Source: Clostridia bacterium
GTDB lineage: Bacteria > Bacillota > Clostridia > TANB77 > CAG-508
Assembly (NCBI GenBank): GCA_900753165.1
Contig: CAADYC010000022.1
Coordinates: forward strand, 1-5,360
Reading direction: 5' to 3'
DNA: 5,360 nt
Below are positions 1 to 5,223 of this stretch, one piece after another. Each line of letters starts with the position of its first letter. The stretch's first letter is position 1. Made by a program: the position numbers and the translations under genes. The notes below the pieces were generated by a model. The model saw only the letters and a program-made list of their open reading frames with translations. It had not been told where the DNA came from and did not search any database.

Positions 1-197
1 CACAAAATATAGCAGTAGTAGGAGACCAAATCTTTACAGATGTATTGGGAGGAAATAGATGCAATATGTTTACAATATTAGTAGATCCAATAGATGATAC
101 AAAAGACTACTGGTATACAGCATGGAAAAGACCAATAGAAAACAAAATAAAAAATAATTATAAAGCAAAAGAGGAGAAAAACAAAAATGTATATTAA
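1..197 (+). CDS. yqeG: YqeG-family HAD phosphatase, C-terminal end (partial)
   Basis: The gene enters from the left edge. The frame with codons starting at base 3 stays open for 64 codons to TAA at 195-197. The visible part begins with VVGDQIFTDVLGGNR (bases 15-59), followed by a strand ending in ILVDPID. This is the hallmark of YqeG-type HAD subfamily IIIA phosphatases: GDQ carries the motif-IV acidic residue, and TDVLGGN is characteristic of this family rather than of HAD proteins in general. The physiological substrate of YqeG is not settled. The lysine-rich tail (KIKNNYKAKEEKNKN) looks like a disordered C-terminus. The last 11 bp overlap the start of the next gene, suggesting translational coupling and a shared operon. 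The catalytic N-terminal DxDxT motif lies outside the window, so an intact enzyme cannot be confirmed. Confidence 0.85.
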   Translation, partial: QNIAVVGDQIFTDVLGGNRCNMFTILVDPIDDTKDYWYTAWKRPIENKIKNNYKAKEEKNKNVY

Positions 198-939
198 TGA
201 AACACATATAGTATATTATGCAGTATTTGCAATAATTGGACTTTTTGTAGGAATGTTTGTAGACTGGATGAACAAGAGATTACCAGACTACAAAAAAGTA
301 TTTTCAAAAGATATATTTACTGAATACTTTGCAGAGTTTAAACCAAATTACATATTAATGTTAGTTACATCAGCAATATATGTAGCACTATTATATTTTT
401 ATGGAATAAAAAGTACATTTATAGCTAATTTAGATTTAATAAAATTTATTATATTAACACCAATGTTATTATCAGCATTTGTAATAGATTATAAATTGCA
501 AATAATTCCTAATAGACTAAATTTAACAATGTTTGAAATAGGCTTAGTAATAGCATTTTTATATGGATTATCAGATGTTGCAATAACAATAAATATGGTA
601 CTTGGAATGATAGCAGGTGGCGGAATATTTTTACTTATAACATTAATAGGTGGAGCAATATATGGAAAAGAAGCAATGGGCTTTGGTGATGTAAAATTAA
701 TGGGAGCATTAGGATTATACTTTGGGTTATCAAATATAATTGCAATAACACTTGTTTCATTCTTAATAGGAGCAATATTAAGTATAATATTATTAGCAAC
801 AAAAATTAAGAAAATGGATGAATACATACCATTTGGACCATTTATAGTATTAGGAACATTTATAAGCATATTTGTACCATTTGAAACAATAAAATATGCA
901 TTATTAATGGTATTTACATTAGGACTATATGCAAGATAA
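187..939 (+). CDS. Type IV prepilin peptidase (A24 family), cysteine-free
   Basis: This is a polytopic membrane aspartyl protease of 250 aa, expected to cleave the leader of type IV prepilins and pseudopilins at the cytoplasmic membrane face. Family markers are clear: first catalytic Asp D101 in VIDYKLQIIPNRLN, second catalytic Asp D168 in GFGDVKLMG (the GxGD motif, 165-168), and the usual C-terminal IPFGPFIVLG (214-223). About seven or eight hydrophobic segments can be seen, near residues 8-27, 55-72, 84-100, 115-128, 135-158, 183-205 and 218-249. The N-terminal region keeps the NKRLP element (29-33) but lacks the CxxC pairs of the usual bifunctional peptidase/methyltransferase. There is no cysteine in the whole protein. 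Start ATG 187 has GAGGAG at 171-176, 10 nt upstream, and overlaps the yqeG end by 11 bp. Peptidase function is confident; N-methylation is uncertain. Confidence 0.93.
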   Translation: MYINETHIVYYAVFAIIGLFVGMFVDWMNKRLPDYKKVFSKDIFTEYFAEFKPNYILMLVTSAIYVALLYFYGIKSTFIANLDLIKFIILTPMLLSAFVIDYKLQIIPNRLNLTMFEIGLVIAFLYGLSDVAITINMVLGMIAGGGIFLLITLIGGAIYGKEAMGFGDVKLMGALGLYFGLSNIIAITLVSFLIGAILSIILLATKIKKMDEYIPFGPFIVLGTFISIFVPFETIKYALLMVFTLGLYAR

Positions 940-943
940 AAAA

Positions 944-1032
944 TAGGGATTTTGGGACGGGTCTTTAATCCCTAAAAAGTTCAAAATAAAATTTTTCGGG
1001 ATTAAAGACCCGTCCCCAAATCCCGAAAAATT
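944..1032. repeat. REP-like double palindrome (REPIN/MITE candidate)
   Basis: Two 27-bp arms, 946-972 and 998-1024, are inverted copies of each other with one mismatch and a 25-nt spacer. Each arm is itself an interrupted palindrome with its own matching flanks. The left unit pairs TAGGGATT (944-951) with AATCCCTA (967-974). The right unit pairs AATTTTTCGGGATT (990-1003) with AATCCCGAAAAATT (1019-1032). Both have 15-nt loops, and these loops are complementary to each other except at one base. The GGGACGGGTCTTTAATCCC core resembles the GGGACGG...TCCC sequences I recall dispersed in Firmicute genomes near Y1/IS200-like (RAYT) transposases; that link is inference from memory. It fills almost the whole gap between the prepilin peptidase and the aminopeptidase. 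In RNA it could also act as a terminator or processing site, although no strong T-run follows. Confidence 0.75.
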
Positions 1033-1052
1033 AAAAAGGGGGAAGTTTACAA

Positions 1053-2111
1053 ATGAATCAAAAACTTCAATGGCTAAGAAATAAAATGTCAAGTTTAGAC
1101 ATGCAGGGAATAATAATATCAAATCCGATAAATATAAAATATTTAACAAACATAGATGCAGAGGGAACTTTAGTTATTACACCCAAAGAAAATATGTATA
1201 TAACAGACGGAAGATATATAGAATATGTACATAGTATATTGACATTGTTTGACGAAATAATAGTTTATGATGTAAATGATTTATCAAAAGATGATTATGA
1301 AAATATCTTTATGTTTTGTGAAAATGTTGGTTTTGAAGAGCATTACATATCATATGCAACATATAAAGAATATATAAGAAAGTACAAAATACATAATTTT
1401 GTAGAAACAGAATATATAATTGAAAAGCAAAGAATGATAAAAGATGATGAAGAAATTAGCAACATTATAAAAGCATGTAATATTACAGATGACTGCTTTA
1501 AATATATTTTAAGTTATATAAAACCAGGGATGACAGAAAAGCAAATAGCAAAAGAAATTGATGATTATTATATTGAAAGAACAGACGGAACATCATTTGA
1601 TACAATAGTTGCATCAGGTGAAAATTCATCAAAACCACATGCAGTACCAACAAATAGGAAAATACAAGAAAATGATATAATTACAATAGATATGGGGTGC
1701 AAAGTTAATGGTTATTGTTCAGATATGACAAGAACATTTTTTGTAGGTGAACCAACTGAAGAAATGAAAAGAGTTTATGATTTAGTTTTAAGTAATCAAG
1801 AATTTGCACTTGATCAATATAAGGAAGGTGCAAGTACAAGACAAGTTACAAAAATGGTAGAGAATGATTTCAAATTAAATGGATATGATTTAATTCATAG
1901 TTTAGGACATGGTGTTGGTTTGGAAATACACGAGCCTCCATATGTAGGTTATAGAAATGATACAACATTAAGAGAAAATATGATTGTAACAGATGAACCA
2001 GGAATTTATATTCCAGGAAAATTTGGTGTAAGAATAGAAGATACTGTTCAAATAACAAAATTTGGATGTGTGAGCTTAACAAGTTCAGATAAAGATTATG
2101 TTATTATATAA
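1053..2111 (+). CDS. pepP: Xaa-Pro aminopeptidase (M24B family)
   Basis: This cytosolic metallopeptidase should release an N-terminal residue that precedes proline. The 352-aa length is normal for the Firmicute YqhT/PepP-type enzymes. Residues 3 to about 128 form the creatinase-like N-terminal domain (ISNPINIKYLTNI near 22-34, ITDGRY at 50-55), and about 130-352 form the pita-bread catalytic domain. All five dinuclear-metal ligands are present: D213 (TIDMG), D224 (YCSDMTRT), H286 (HSLGHGVG), E315 (TDEPGIY) and E329 (GVRIED). Supporting residues H196 (KPHAVPT) and H293 (EIHEPP) are also present. ATG 1053 follows a G-rich ribosome site (GGGGGAA, 1038-1044) 8 nt upstream. It lies upstream of efp, an order common in Firmicutes. 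A prolidase (dipeptidase, PepQ) cannot be fully excluded from sequence alone. Confidence 0.93.
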   Translation: MNQKLQWLRNKMSSLDMQGIIISNPINIKYLTNIDAEGTLVITPKENMYITDGRYIEYVHSILTLFDEIIVYDVNDLSKDDYENIFMFCENVGFEEHYISYATYKEYIRKYKIHNFVETEYIIEKQRMIKDDEEISNIIKACNITDDCFKYILSYIKPGMTEKQIAKEIDDYYIERTDGTSFDTIVASGENSSKPHAVPTNRKIQENDIITIDMGCKVNGYCSDMTRTFFVGEPTEEMKRVYDLVLSNQEFALDQYKEGASTRQVTKMVENDFKLNGYDLIHSLGHGVGLEIHEPPYVGYRNDTTLRENMIVTDEPGIYIPGKFGVRIEDTVQITKFGCVSLTSSDKDYVII

Positions 2112-2134
2112 AAATGGTTAAGGGACCACCATAC

Positions 2135-2159
2135 GAAATTTCGGATAGTTTCAAATTTC
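2135..2159 (+). terminator. Weak hairpin after the aminopeptidase gene
   Basis: GAAATTT (2135-2141) and AAATTTC (2153-2159) form a 7-bp stem with an 11-nt loop, followed by TTTAAAAT. It is 24 bp past the stop codon. The stem is almost all A/T and the T-run is short, so it would be a poor intrinsic terminator at best. It lies just upstream of the proposed efp promoter. Confidence 0.25.
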
Positions 2160-2169
2160 TTTAAAATAC

Positions 2170-2198
2170 TTGATTTTTCTTAGAATATGTAGTAAAAT
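2170..2198 (+). promoter_or_regulatory. Sigma-A type promoter candidate for efp
   Basis: TTGATT (2170-2175) and TAAAAT (2193-2198) are separated by exactly 17 bp and match the vegetative consensus at 4/6 and 5/6 positions. Transcription would begin near 2205, giving a leader of about 95 nt before efp. Its presence suggests that efp can be expressed independently of the upstream aminopeptidase gene. A/T-rich DNA gives chance matches, so confidence is moderate. Confidence 0.5.
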
Positions 2199-2236
2199 AG
2201 AAAAGTAAAAAATAAAATTTATGAGAAGCAAAGCAA

Positions 2237-2265
2237 AAATGATTTGACATCATTTGATATGTCAA
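2237..2265 (+). promoter_or_regulatory. Two mutually exclusive hairpins in the efp leader
   Basis: AAATGAT (2237-2243) pairs perfectly with ATCATTT (2249-2255) over a 5-nt loop. TTGACAT (2244-2250) pairs perfectly with ATGTCAA (2259-2265) over an 8-nt loop. The two stems share 2249-2250 and compete for 2244-2255, so only one can form fully. The pair is framed by a 9-bp direct repeat AAGCAAAGC (2226-2234 and 2271-2279). It sits 34 nt before the efp start. It matches no riboswitch class I recognise. It may be an operator or a chance structure. Confidence 0.3.
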
Positions 2266-2299
2266 TGAACAAGCAAAGCTAGAGAAGGGAGAAATAAAT

Positions 2300-2866
2300 A
2301 TGGCAGGAGTATATTCAGCAGGAGATTTTAGAAACGGAACAACATTTGAAATGGAAGGAAATGTATTTAGAGTAGTAGAATTTCAACATGTAAAACCAGG
2401 AAAAGGTTCTGCATTTGTAAGAACAAAATTAAAAAATGTAATAACAGGAGCAACATTAGAAAAAACATTTAACCCATCAGATAAATTTCCAGGAGCAGAA
2501 ATAGAAAAGAAAACAATGCAATATTTATATGCAGATGGAGATTTATATTATTTCATGGATAATGAAACATATGACCAAATGCCTTTAAATAAAGATACAT
2601 TAGGAGATTGTTTGAAATACTTAAAAGAAAATATGGAAGTTACAATTCTTTCATACAAAGGTAAAGTATTTGCAGTAGAACCTCCAACATTTGTTGAATT
2701 AGAAGTAACATATACAGAACCAGGATTTGCTGGAAACACAACAACAACATCTGGAAAACCAGCAACATTAGAAACTGGATTAGAATTACAAGTTCCTATG
2801 TTTGTAAATATTGGTGATATTTTAAAAATCGATACAAGAACATGTGAATATATGGAAAGAGTATAA
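2300..2866 (+). CDS. efp: Translation elongation factor P
   Basis: EF-P binds between the ribosomal P and E sites and promotes peptide-bond formation at polyproline stretches. The 188-aa length fits the family (about 185-190). It has the KOW-like N-terminal domain with VKPGKGSAFVRTKLKN (31-46), where K35 is the tip lysine that is post-translationally modified in many bacteria. Two OB-fold domains follow, and the C-terminal signature is visible (TLETGLELQVPMFVNIGD, then LKIDT near 175-179). The usual TGEY near the C-terminus reads TCEY here, with C182 replacing glycine. The lysine tip is compatible with a B. subtilis-like modification rather than the arginine rhamnosylation type, but no modification enzyme is in the window. 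ATG 2300 has GGGAG at 2287-2291, 8 nt upstream. Confidence 0.97.
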   Translation: MAGVYSAGDFRNGTTFEMEGNVFRVVEFQHVKPGKGSAFVRTKLKNVITGATLEKTFNPSDKFPGAEIEKKTMQYLYADGDLYYFMDNETYDQMPLNKDTLGDCLKYLKENMEVTILSYKGKVFAVEPPTFVELEVTYTEPGFAGNTTTTSGKPATLETGLELQVPMFVNIGDILKIDTRTCEYMERV

Positions 2867-2883
2867 AATATAATAAAAGAGAC

Positions 2884-2918
2884 TATCCTAATATATACAA
2901 TAAGAATATATTAGGATA
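2884..2918 (+). terminator. Perfect 13-bp hairpin after efp
   Basis: TATCCTAATATAT (2884-2896) is perfectly complementary to the reverse of 2906-2918, with a 9-nt loop. It begins 17 bp after the efp stop and is followed by TAATTTTATATT, a loose T-rich tract. The position favours a terminator, but the stem is A/T-rich and the tail is imperfect. Confidence 0.45.
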
Positions 2919-2923
2919 TAATT

Positions 2924-2963
2924 TTATATTATAGGAAGTTCATAGAACTTTCCTATAATATAA
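2924..2963. repeat. 18-bp hairpin with one bulged T
   Basis: Bases 2924-2941 pair with 2945-2963 around a 3-nt loop. The only irregularity is one extra T in the right arm (AACTTTCC against GGAAGTT). It lies 5 bp beyond the previous hairpin and has no T-run. It may be part of a larger structured element with the hairpins on either side. Confidence 0.45.
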
Positions 2964-2975
2964 ATACTTTGCACA

Positions 2976-3069
2976 GAAATTTGCATAAAGCAAATTTCGC
3001 GCGCGAACAAAGACGCGGACTAAAAAATTTCTTAATAAGTGATAATGTTATTAATGTCCGCTTTTGTTC
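2976..3069. other. CG-rich structured intergenic element
   Basis: There are two further inverted repeats. GAAATTTGC (2976-2984) pairs perfectly with GCAAATTTC (2990-2998) over ATAAA. Immediately after comes CGCGCGCG (2998-3005), strikingly CG-rich for this DNA. Then GAACAAA (3005-3011) plus GCGGAC (3015-3020) pair with GTCCGC (3056-3061) plus TTTGTTC (3063-3069), leaving a 3x1 internal loop. The enclosed region has its own 7-bp stem, TTAATAA (3032-3038) with TTATTAA (3048-3054). The nested pairing suggests a folded RNA or a small non-coding mobile repeat. I do not recognise a known RNA family. The far end overlaps the proposed -35 of the next gene. Confidence 0.5.
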
Positions 3070-3092
3070 TATTATAGAAAAATTTTTATAAT
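3064..3092 (+). promoter_or_regulatory. Promoter candidate for the zinc-ribbon gene
   Basis: A perfect TATAAT (3087-3092) has TTGTTC (3064-3069, 3/6 match) 17 bp upstream. The -35 box is formed by the right arm of the preceding long hairpin. Transcription would start near 3099, about 40 nt before the coding start. Confidence 0.45.
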
Positions 3093-3139
3093 ATAGAAGA
3101 TGCAAAAAATATATTAAATTAAAGAAAGAGAGAGTAATT

Positions 3140-3493
3140 ATGAGTGAATTAAATCTTAATGAGCAAATTGAAATGCTTTTAAAAGAAATTAAGGAATTAA
3201 AAGAAAATCAAAAAGTAATGAATGAAAAAATGGATAAAATGCAACAAGTTGTAGACCACATAAAAACTGATATTTATGATGATGAGGGATTCGATTTTGA
3301 AATTGTATGTCCATATTGTGAACATGAATTTATTATAGATGCAAATGAAGACCAAAATGCAATTGAATGTCCAGAATGTAAAAATATAATTGAATTAGAT
3401 TGGTCAGGAAATTTAGATGATGATGAAGAAGGATGTTCAGGACATTGTTGCGGATGTTCAGGATGTGGAGATTCAGAAGAAGATGATATGTAA
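3140..3493 (+). CDS. Small coiled-coil/zinc-ribbon protein with Cys-rich tail
   Basis: The product is an acidic, soluble 117-aa protein with no signal peptide or membrane segment. Residues 4-42 are a likely coiled coil (NLNEQIEMLLKEIKELKEN onward). Residues 57-80 form a zinc ribbon with CPYC (C57, C60) and CPEC (C77, C80). After an acidic stretch comes a second potential metal site, CSGHCCGCSGC (99-109), with five Cys and one His, before an acidic end. It resembles the clostridial family named after C. difficile CD1247, often found beside efp and sometimes labelled an AraC-type regulator. No AraC helix-turn-helix is present here. The molecular role is unknown to me; oligomerisation plus zinc-mediated contacts are inferred. 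ATG 3140 has only a purine-rich GAGAGAG ribosome site (3128-3134). Confidence 0.85.
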   Translation: MSELNLNEQIEMLLKEIKELKENQKVMNEKMDKMQQVVDHIKTDIYDDEGFDFEIVCPYCEHEFIIDANEDQNAIECPECKNIIELDWSGNLDDDEEGCSGHCCGCSGCGDSEEDDM

Positions 3494-3500
3494 TAAATAA

Positions 3501-3534
3501 AAAAGGATAGTAGAAAAAATTCTATTATCCTTTT
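3501..3534. terminator. Bidirectional intrinsic terminator
   Basis: AAAAGGATAGTAGAA (3501-3515) pairs with TTCTATTATCCTTTT (3520-3534) over AAAA, giving a 15-bp stem with a single G.T wobble. On the plus strand it runs into TTTTATTATTTT, and on the minus strand into TTTTTTATTTATT. It lies between two convergent genes, 7 bp past the zinc-ribbon stop and 12 bp from the SPFH stop, and so can serve both. Confidence 0.85.
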
Positions 3535-3546
3535 ATTATTTTAAGT

Positions 3547-4452
3547 TTATTTCTTTTTTTCATCTTTTATAACTTCTTTTATAGCACCTAAACTTGAAAG
3601 TGCACTAGTTGCTTCAAAAGGAATAAATACTTTATTAGCTTCACCATCAGCAACTTTTTCTAAAGCTTCAAGTGATTTTAATTGAACTAATTTTTCATCA
3701 GGATCTGATTTTTTAATTGCTTCATAAACCATTTGAATTTCTTTAGCTTTAGCTTCAGCAACTTCTTTAATAGCTTGTGCTTCACCGGCTGCTCTAGTAA
3801 TTCTAGCTTCCTTATCAGCTTCAGCCTCTAAGATAGCAGCTTGTTTTTTACCTTCAGCAATAGTTACAGCAGATTGTCTTTGAGCTTCAGATTCAAGGAT
3901 TAAAGCTCTTTTATTTCTTTCTGCGTTCATTTCTTTTTCCATTGCGTCTCTGATATCAGCAGGTGGTGTAATATCTTTGATTTCAACTCTATCAATTTTA
4001 CATCCCCATCTATCAGTAGCTTCATCAAGAACAACTCTTAATTGATTGTTAATACCATCTCTTGAACTAAATGTTTCATCTAAGTCCATTTTACCAATGA
4101 TATCACGAATTGTTGTAATAGCTAGATATTCAATACCCTTCTTTAAGCTTTGAATTTCATAAACTGCTTTTGCAGGATCTGTTATTTGATAGAAAACAAC
4201 AGTATCTATTGTAATTGTTACATTATCTTTTGTAATAACTCCTTGAGGTGGAACATCCATTGTTTGTTGTTTTAAGCTAACTACACTTCTTACATGATCA
4301 AAGAATGGAATTATAATTGTAAGACCTGCATCTGCAACTTTGTAGAATTTACCTAATCTTTCAATTACATAAACCTCAGCTTGTTTAACTATTTTAATTG
4401 ATTTGAATGCTATAATTAATATTATAACTAGTAATGCGATTAAAAATCCCAT
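3547..4452 (-). CDS. SPFH/Band 7 (stomatin-like) membrane protein
   Basis: The protein is 301 aa with one N-terminal membrane anchor (about 2-16) and no cleavable signal. The SPFH domain follows: YVIERLGKFYKVADAGL (28-44), IIPFFDHV (47-54), MDVPPQGVITKDNVTITID (65-83) and WGCKIDRVEIKDITPP (149-164). Next is a long charged Ala/Glu/Lys-rich coiled coil (about 165-245), which drives the ring-like oligomers of the family. The end carries the stomatin-type NKVFIPFEATS (273-283). Relatives (QmcA, YbbK, bacterial stomatins) organise membrane microdomains and interact with membrane proteases; the exact target here is unknown. Start ATG 4452 has AAGGAGGA 8 nt upstream (4468-4461). It is the second gene after the NfeD-like partner, 55 bp apart on the same strand, which strongly supports a joint function. 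Confidence 0.95.
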   Translation of the reverse strand: MGFLIALLVIILIIAFKSIKIVKQAEVYVIERLGKFYKVADAGLTIIIPFFDHVRSVVSLKQQTMDVPPQGVITKDNVTITIDTVVFYQITDPAKAVYEIQSLKKGIEYLAITTIRDIIGKMDLDETFSSRDGINNQLRVVLDEATDRWGCKIDRVEIKDITPPADIRDAMEKEMNAERNKRALILESEAQRQSAVTIAEGKKQAAILEAEADKEARITRAAGEAQAIKEVAEAKAKEIQMVYEAIKKSDPDEKLVQLKSLEALEKVADGEANKVFIPFEATSALSSLGAIKEVIKDEKKK

Positions 4453-4507
4453 ATTAAAAATCCTCCTTATTTATTTTATATAAATACTTAAAAAGTAATA
4501 TTAATAA

Positions 4508-4948
4508 CTAAATATTATTTAAAACTTTTGTAGGTTTTACTATTGCTTTAACACCTTTTATTTCTAGAACTTCAACTTCTGAACCTTCTTCAATAATTTC
4601 ATTATTTTCACTTTCAGCAGTCCAAACTTCACCATTTAATTTTATTTGTCCAACTGAATGAATAGGGTCAATAGTTTTAATTACTAAAGCTTTTTTACCA
4701 ATTATTGAGTATACATTTGTATTTGTTTTTTTGACATCAGCAAATTTTTTTATAAAAGGTTTTGTTGCAAAAATTAAAATTGTTGATGATATTATAAATA
4801 TTGTAGTTTGTATTATTATGTTTGATGTAAATAGGCTTACAATCATTGCAATTAGTGCTCCTACTCCAAACCAGAATATTAAAAAGCCAACTGTTGCTAT
4901 TTCTCCTATAAAAAATAAACCTGCGATTATTAACCATACTTGCCACAT
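4508..4948 (-). CDS. NfeD-like membrane protein (short form)
   Basis: The protein is 146 aa with two or three N-terminal membrane segments (about 3-22, 24-40, 44-62), a basic linker, and a C-terminal OB-like NfeD domain (about 80-138). The domain shows the familiar pattern IIGKKALVI, then VGQIKLNGEVWTAESE (99-114), then EEGSEVEVLEIKGVKAIV (120-137). It lacks the ClpP-like serine protease domain of long NfeD proteins, so it belongs to the short (YbbL/NfeD1b-like) class that acts with stomatin/SPFH partners. ATG 4948 has AAGGAGA (4964-4958) upstream, with GGAG 10 nt from the start. It is first in the two-gene operon with the SPFH gene. A role in assembling or stabilising the SPFH complex is inferred from family context. 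Confidence 0.92.
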   Translation of the reverse strand: MWQVWLIIAGLFFIGEIATVGFLIFWFGVGALIAMIVSLFTSNIIIQTTIFIISSTILIFATKPFIKKFADVKKTNTNVYSIIGKKALVIKTIDPIHSVGQIKLNGEVWTAESENNEIIEEGSEVEVLEIKGVKAIVKPTKVLNNI

Positions 4949-4982
4949 AATAAAACATCTCCTTTTTAAAGACTACATATAT

Positions 4983-5011
4983 ATTATACTATAAATTGTT
5001 GGAAAAATAAA
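4983..5011 (-). promoter_or_regulatory. Promoter candidate for the NfeD-SPFH operon
   Basis: Reading the minus strand, a perfect TATAAT occupies 4988-4983. A weak TTTATT (5011-5006, 3/6 match) lies 17 bp upstream. The start point would be near 4976, about 28 nt before the NfeD start codon. The -35 element is poor. A second TATAAT at 5019-5014 has no convincing -35. Confidence 0.4.
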
Positions 5012-5038
5012 GCATTATAAGTAAATTTGTCACAAAAA

Positions 5039-5090
5039 ATATTATAGAATTATTTCATACATTTTACAAAAATATTACATTTATATTACA
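5039..5090. repeat. Five octamers phased every 11 bp
   Basis: ATATTATA (5039), TTATTTCA (5050), ATTTTACA (5061), ATATTACA (5072) and ATATTACA (5083) begin at exact 11-bp intervals. The last two are identical, the first and third each differ from them by one base, and the second by two. One-turn spacing places them on one face of the helix, just upstream of the prepilin promoter (-35 at 5115). They could be operator half-sites for a cooperatively binding regulator or a curved A/T-rich activating element. Confidence 0.4.
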
Positions 5091-5114
5091 CTTTAAAAAA
5101 TGGTAATAAAAATA

Positions 5115-5143
5115 TTGTAAATACATGACATATTGTGTATAAT
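5115..5143 (+). promoter_or_regulatory. Sigma-A type promoter candidate for the prepilin gene
   Basis: TTGTAA (5115-5120, 4/6 match) and a perfect TATAAT (5138-5143) are separated by 17 bp. Transcription would begin near 5150, leaving a leader of about 74 nt. TTGTAAA (5115-5121) is also the inverted partner of TTTACAA (5063-5069), and GTAATA (5103-5108) the partner of TATTAC (5073-5078, 5084-5089), so the promoter overlaps a dyad. Confidence 0.6.
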
Positions 5144-5223
5144 TAAATAGATTGGATACATGATAAATTATGTTTGAAATACAAGATATAAATTTTATGA
5201 AAATACAAAGGAGGATTTGAAAA

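Noticed and set aside
489..869. Open frame of 126 codons on the minus strand
   Set aside because: It lies wholly inside the prepilin peptidase gene, which has clear catalytic motifs, and its translation (rich in Ile, Asn, Pro) is typical of an antisense shadow in A/T-rich DNA.
944..1032. Full insertion sequence or CRISPR repeat
   Set aside because: There is no transposase gene and no visible target-site duplication. There is only one inverted pair rather than regularly spaced direct repeats, so a REP-like element is the better description.
925..1149. Minus-strand open frame crossing the REP-like element
   Set aside because: It spans a palindrome and the start of the aminopeptidase gene, lacks a recognisable domain and is explained by the palindrome being stop-poor.
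2221..2247. Possible 8-codon leader peptide before efp (MRSKAKMI)
   Set aside because: No Shine-Dalgarno precedes its ATG and nothing in its codons suggests attenuation; the same holds for the MNKQS frame at 2265-2282.
4731..4994. 87-codon plus-strand frame and 73-codon minus-strand frame (4737-4958) around the NfeD gene
   Set aside because: Both overlap the NfeD-like coding sequence in other frames and have no domain or family features. The 73-codon frame starts inside the NfeD ribosome site.
5150..5223. c-di-GMP riboswitch before the prepilin, as known for some clostridial pilin genes
   Set aside because: The leader is only about 74 nt and shows neither the conserved core nor the paired helices expected of c-di-GMP-I or II aptamers.
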